NCBI RefSeq assembly: GCF_008253865.1
Contig: NZ_CP042331.1
Location: 310,001-374,000 of the forward strand
Direction: 5' to 3'
DNA: 64,000 nucleotides
Origin: Bosea sp. F3-2
GTDB lineage: Bacteria > Pseudomonadota > Alphaproteobacteria > Rhizobiales > Beijerinckiaceae
In this document: positions 60,856 to 64,000 of the stretch, in pieces
How the letters are laid out: each line of letters opens with the position of its first letter
How positions within the stretch are numbered: position 1 is the first letter of the stretch
The notes under the pieces: model-generated
Told to the model about the DNA's origin: nothing
The model's input: the letters and a program-made list of their open reading frames with translations, nothing else
Database searches by the model: none
Made by a program: the position numbers and the translations under genes

Positions 60856-60961
60856 CTAGAGCATCGGACCGAAAAGTGGAATCCACTTTTTGGAGAAATC
60901 CGATGCTAAAACAAAGGGCTAGATCGCCACTTCGCGTCCGATAGGACGCGCGGCGATCTAG
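60856..60961. repeat. R3 compound palindromic repeat
   Basis: CTAGAGCATCGGACCGAAAAG with core GTGGAATCCAC, closing at CCGATGCT, then CTAGATCGCC to GGCGATCTAG. It starts 10 bp after the C-S lyase stop. Confidence 0.9.
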
Positions 60962-61135
60962 GCAGCTGCGCCCGGCAGGCAGAACGCGCGTTGCGCCTCG
61001 TGCGGGACGATTGCCTCGCCCCGCATTCATCTCTCCGCTTTTCGCCGGGCCCGCACCGGCTTATTGATGGGAGCGGGGGACCTCATGAAACGGATACCCG
61101 GATACCGCCGCCGCCTGGCTGACATCGGATAGCTG

Positions 61136-62422
61136 ATGACGGCCGATGCTTCCCACCACGTCGTCATCGTCGGGGCCGGTTTCGGCGGCCTGGAAGCGGC
61201 GCGCAACCTTGCCGGCGCGCCGGTCAGGATCACGGTCGTCGACCGGCGGAACCATCATCTCTTTCAGCCACTGCTGTATCAGGTCGCGACGGCGTCTTTG
61301 CCGACCTCCGAGATCGCCTGGCCTGCCCGCTCGCTGCTGCGCCGCTACCCAAACGTCACCACGCTGCTCGGCAGCGTTGTTGGCGTCGATACGAGCGCAA
61401 GGAAGGTGCTGATCGAAGGCGAGCCGCCGCTCGCCTTCGACAGCCTGATCCTCGCGACGGGAGCGCGCCACTCCTATTTCGGCCATGACGAATGGGAGCC
61501 TTACGCGCCCGGCCTGAAGACGCTGGAAGATGCGACGAAGATCAGGCGGCGCGTGCTGTCGGCCTTCGAGCAAGCGGAGTGGGAGACCGACGAGGCCCGG
61601 CGCGCCGAATTGCTGACCTTCGTCATCATCGGCGCGGGGCCGACCGGCGTCGAGCTTGCCGGGACGATCGCGGAGTTGGCGCATGACACGCTGCGCGCCG
61701 ACTTCCGCAATTTCGATACGCGCAGCGCGCGGGTGGTTCTGGTCGAGGCTGGCCCGCGCATCCTGGCGGGCTTCACCGAAGATCTCTCGGCCTATGCCGA
61801 CCGCGCGCTGACCCGGCTCGGCGTCGAGGTCCGAACCGGACATGCGGTGTCGCGCTGCACCGAGGACGGCATCGAGCTCGGCGGCACCTTCCTGCCGGCG
61901 AAGACGATCCTGTGGGCGGCGGGCGTCGCCGCCTCGCCGGCGGCGGAATGGCTGGGCGCTCCGGCCGACCGGGCGGGACGGGTGATGGCCAAGCCCGATC
62001 TCACCGCACCTGGTCATCCCGACATCTTCGTCGTCGGCGATACGGCCCATGTCGTCTCGGCCGATGGCAAGCCCGTGCCGGGCGTCGCGCCCGCGGCCAA
62101 GCAGGAGGGGCGCTACGTCGCCGGGGTGATCAAGGCGCGGCTGAAGGGCGAGGCCGCGCCGCCGCCCTTCGCCTACAGCAATGCCGGCAATCTCGCGACC
62201 ATCGGCAAGCGCGCGGCCATCGTCGATTTCGGCTGGATCAAGCTGAAGGGACGCATCGCCTGGTGGGCCTGGGGCATCGCGCACATCTTCTTCCTGATCG
62301 GCCTGCGCAACCGCCTCGCCGTCGCGCTCAACTGGCTGTGGATCTATACCAGCGGGCATCGCAGTGCCCGCCTGATCACGCAGGGGCAGACGAAAGGCGG
62401 TGAGACAGGTTTGCCCCGCTAG
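61136..62422 (+). CDS. ndh: type II NADH dehydrogenase (NDH-2-like flavoprotein)
   Basis: A 428-residue FAD protein that passes electrons from NADH to quinone without pumping protons. The FAD motif is VVIVGAGFGGLEAARNL, and the NAD motif is VIIGAGPTGVELAGTIAEL. HPDIFVVGDTAHV is the conserved FAD-contacting block, and GVAPAAKQEGRYVAGVI precedes the quinone region. The C-terminal part (WWAWGIAHIFFLIGLRNRLA) gives the membrane-contact helix. It could feed the cyo oxidase encoded 5 kb away. It converges with the flavoprotein gene across an R1b repeat. Confidence 0.92.
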   Translation: MTADASHHVVIVGAGFGGLEAARNLAGAPVRITVVDRRNHHLFQPLLYQVATASLPTSEIAWPARSLLRRYPNVTTLLGSVVGVDTSARKVLIEGEPPLAFDSLILATGARHSYFGHDEWEPYAPGLKTLEDATKIRRRVLSAFEQAEWETDEARRAELLTFVIIGAGPTGVELAGTIAELAHDTLRADFRNFDTRSARVVLVEAGPRILAGFTEDLSAYADRALTRLGVEVRTGHAVSRCTEDGIELGGTFLPAKTILWAAGVAASPAAEWLGAPADRAGRVMAKPDLTAPGHPDIFVVGDTAHVVSADGKPVPGVAPAAKQEGRYVAGVIKARLKGEAAPPPFAYSNAGNLATIGKRAAIVDFGWIKLKGRIAWWAWGIAHIFFLIGLRNRLAVALNWLWIYTSGHRSARLITQGQTKGGETGLPR

Positions 62423-62431
62423 GAACCACGC

Positions 62432-62528
62432 CGTCATCCCGGGCTTGACCCGGGATCCATGCCGGGGCGCTTCCGACCAAGCTTCAGGCATGGATCCCGG
62501 ATCTCCGCTTCGCTCCGTCCGGGATGAC
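62432..62528. repeat. R1b palindromic repeat
   Basis: CGTCATCCCGGGCTTGACCC with GGGATCCATGCC pairs with GGCATGGATCCCGG and GTCCGGGATGAC. It lies between the convergent ndh and flavoprotein genes. Confidence 0.87.
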
Positions 62529-62555
62529 CCGCGTTCCAGGCGAACAGGGCACGCT

Positions 62556-64000
62556 CTAGGAGTGCGGGAAATCCTCTGGCCTGAAAAACGGCGTGTCCTT
62601 CAGCTCCGGCTCGTCGAAGGCTTCGAGGTCGCGCCTGACCTCGACGATGTCCTGCCGGAAAAAGGCTGCGACGAGCGCCTGCGCGACTCGCTCTCCGGCG
62701 ATGGCGACGCCGGGGATATCGCTCGCGATCGCACCGTGGCTGACAAGGGCGCCGTGGTTGACGAGGTGGATGCGTGAGAGCTCGGCCGGTGCGTTGGCAT
62801 CACGCGGCTGCAGCTCGAAGCCCGGTCCGAGATAGGGCGCCTGCGCCAGAGCTGGGCGCATGAGCCCGGTCGGCGGGGTGTAGCGATCGCTCCAGCGCGC
62901 GATATGCGGCGCGAACTCTGCAAGCTCCGGGATGCGGGTCGCATCGACCTGGAAGCCGGTGGCCACGACCAGGAAGTCATGGCGGCGCTCGATGCGGTCT
63001 TCGGGCGTCTCGATGTCGAGCACGACCTGTTCACCCTCGCGCCTGACCGCTGCCACGCTATGCCGGAAGCGGATGTCGAGCCCGTCGGATTTCAGGGCGC
63101 GCAGCACGGTCTCATGTGGTGGCGGCGCCAGCATGTCGTCGATATAGGCCGCGAGCGCCCAGCGCTCGGCGTCGGGCAGGGCGCTCCAACCGTGGAAGTA
63201 GCCGGGATTGGCCGAGCCGCGGCCCTTGTTGATCTGCGGCAGATGCGGCCGGCGCAGATACATCGTTGCGCTCGCTGCGCCCTGCTCCAGCGCCGTCGCG
63301 GCATTGTCCCAGGCCGAGGCGCTGCCGCCGATCACGCCGACCGATTTGCCGCGCAGCCTCTCGAAATCGATCGGGTCGTTGCTGTGGGCGGCGAAGTCAG
63401 GTTTCAGCGACTGTGGCACGACATCCGGCCAGACATCACCACCTGCGCCGCCACGCCCCGTGGCGAGAACGGCATGGCGGGCGAAAACAGTCCTTGCTCC
63501 TTCGGCTGTCTCGATATCGAGGGCGAGCAGGTCGTTCTGCGGCCGCAGCTTCGTCAGTGCGGCCCGGTGCTCGACGGGCAGTGACAGCACGCGCTGCAGC
63601 CAGCTCAGATAGTCCACCCAGACGGCGTTCGGGATCTTGTAGAGTGCTTCCCACGCCGCCTCACCGAAGCTCGCGCCATACCAGGCGGCGAAAGTGAGTG
63701 AGGGGATGCCGAGGGCCGGCCCTGTCAGGGTCTTGGGCGAGCGCAGCGTGTCCATGCGCGCATAGCGATTCCACGGGCCTTCGCGCCCGGGCTCGTTGGC
63801 GTCGAACAGGGCGATGTTGACGATGCCCTTGGCGAGCAGGGCCGAGGCCGCGGCGATGCCGTTCATGCCGGCGCCGATAATGGCGACGTCGAGAACCGGT
63901 TCACCTGCGTCCGTCGTCCGCGGATGGAGCCAGGGCTTGGCGGGGAAGCCGAGCAGGGCGAGGTCGCGCTTCAGCTGCGCCTCATGCCGGGTGAGGCCGC
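62556..64000 (-). CDS. FAD/NAD(P)-binding monooxygenase-like protein, N-terminus outside window
   Basis: At least 481 residues, open to the right edge of the window. The FAD motif VAIIGAGMNGIAAASAL lies upstream of the methionine at 63866, so that is not the start; the frame continues to 64000 (GLTRHEAQLKRDLALLGFP). VGVIGGSASAWDNAATAL is the second dinucleotide motif, and FLVVATGFQVD the ATG-type motif of flavin monooxygenase-like enzymes. It ends PFFRPEDFPHS. The substrate is unknown. Confidence 0.85.
   Translation of the reverse strand, partial: GLTRHEAQLKRDLALLGFPAKPWLHPRTTDAGEPVLDVAIIGAGMNGIAAASALLAKGIVNIALFDANEPGREGPWNRYARMDTLRSPKTLTGPALGIPSLTFAAWYGASFGEAAWEALYKIPNAVWVDYLSWLQRVLSLPVEHRAALTKLRPQNDLLALDIETAEGARTVFARHAVLATGRGGAGGDVWPDVVPQSLKPDFAAHSNDPIDFERLRGKSVGVIGGSASAWDNAATALEQGAASATMYLRRPHLPQINKGRGSANPGYFHGWSALPDAERWALAAYIDDMLAPPPHETVLRALKSDGLDIRFRHSVAAVRREGEQVVLDIETPEDRIERRHDFLVVATGFQVDATRIPELAEFAPHIARWSDRYTPPTGLMRPALAQAPYLGPGFELQPRDANAPAELSRIHLVNHGALVSHGAIASDIPGVAIAGERVAQALVAAFFRQDIVEVRRDLEAFDEPELKDTPFFRPEDFPHS

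Noticed and set aside
13929..62528. CRISPR-like array from the recurring repeats
   Set aside because: Copies are palindromic, kilobases apart and lack regular spacers; no cas genes are present.
63800..63866. Methionine at 63866 as start of the last gene
   Set aside because: The FAD-binding GAGMNG motif lies upstream of it, and the frame stays open to the window edge.
1..64000. tRNA or rRNA genes
   Set aside because: No cloverleaf with a proper T-arm or any rRNA-like stretch was noticed by eye; a covariance-model scan would settle it.

Overview
The window is about 64 kb of GC-rich, gene-dense DNA from an alphaproteobacterium, very probably of the order Hyphomicrobiales (Rhizobiales). A Bosea-like genus is my best guess, not something the sequence proves. 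The pointers are a phasin next to a DacF/SPOR carboxypeptidase, the nagZ-scpA-scpB-tatABC-serS-surE-pcm-LysM/M23-yajC-secDF-trmFO run, several DUF families typical of the group, and many short palindromic intergenic repeats. No rRNA, tRNA or CRISPR array was found.

Layout. 1-5.7 kb: a DUF2270 fragment, a ParDE-type toxin-antitoxin pair, panC, a VWA/J-domain pair, a penicillin-binding carboxypeptidase and a phasin with two TGCAATGCA boxes over its promoter. 5.7-8.7 kb: an insertion scar with an IS110-type transposase and a broken IS1182-like transposase. 8.8-20.6 kb: signalling and metabolic genes (adenylate cyclase/TPR, UxaA-type dehydratase, exported VOC protein, aminotransferase, sirtuin, LysE exporter, double cold-shock protein, HD-GYP protein with no normal start codon, ErpA-like protein, dGTPase). 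20.9-44.8 kb: a housekeeping block (argS, SPOR protein, nagZ, scpAB, tatABC, serS, surE, pcm, LysM/LytM lipoprotein, DUF815 ATPase, yajC-secD-secF, Mth938-like protein, squalene/phytoene-synthase-like protein, trmFO). A TakP-like TRAP binding protein, a lone ABC ATPase and a GIY-YIG nuclease lie within it. 45-64 kb: a DUF1127 gene, a zinc/cadmium P-type ATPase, a CoA-transferase/crotonase pair with an MHS transporter, the cyoABCD quinol oxidase with SURF1, an M20 peptidase, a MalY-type C-S lyase, NDH-2, and a flavoprotein cut by the window end.

How the parts work together. ScpA/ScpB act with SMC in chromosome organisation. TatABC exports folded proteins, and three proteins here carry or resemble Tat signals (TRAP binding protein, VOC protein, possibly others). 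YajC-SecD-SecF assist Sec export. DacF, NagZ, the two SPOR proteins and the degenerate LytM lipoprotein serve the cell wall. CyoABCD, SURF1 and NDH-2 form a short respiratory module.

The most unusual feature is the repeat landscape. At least five families of compound palindromes fill the intergenic gaps. One 106-bp family flanks the GIY-YIG nuclease gene as near-perfect inverted copies, giving a 510-bp IS-like unit (31616-32125). Solo copies elsewhere look like non-autonomous relatives. Copies of another family supply the TAG stop codon of two unrelated genes. I regard the nuclease/palindrome unit as the best candidate for a poorly described mobile system in this window.
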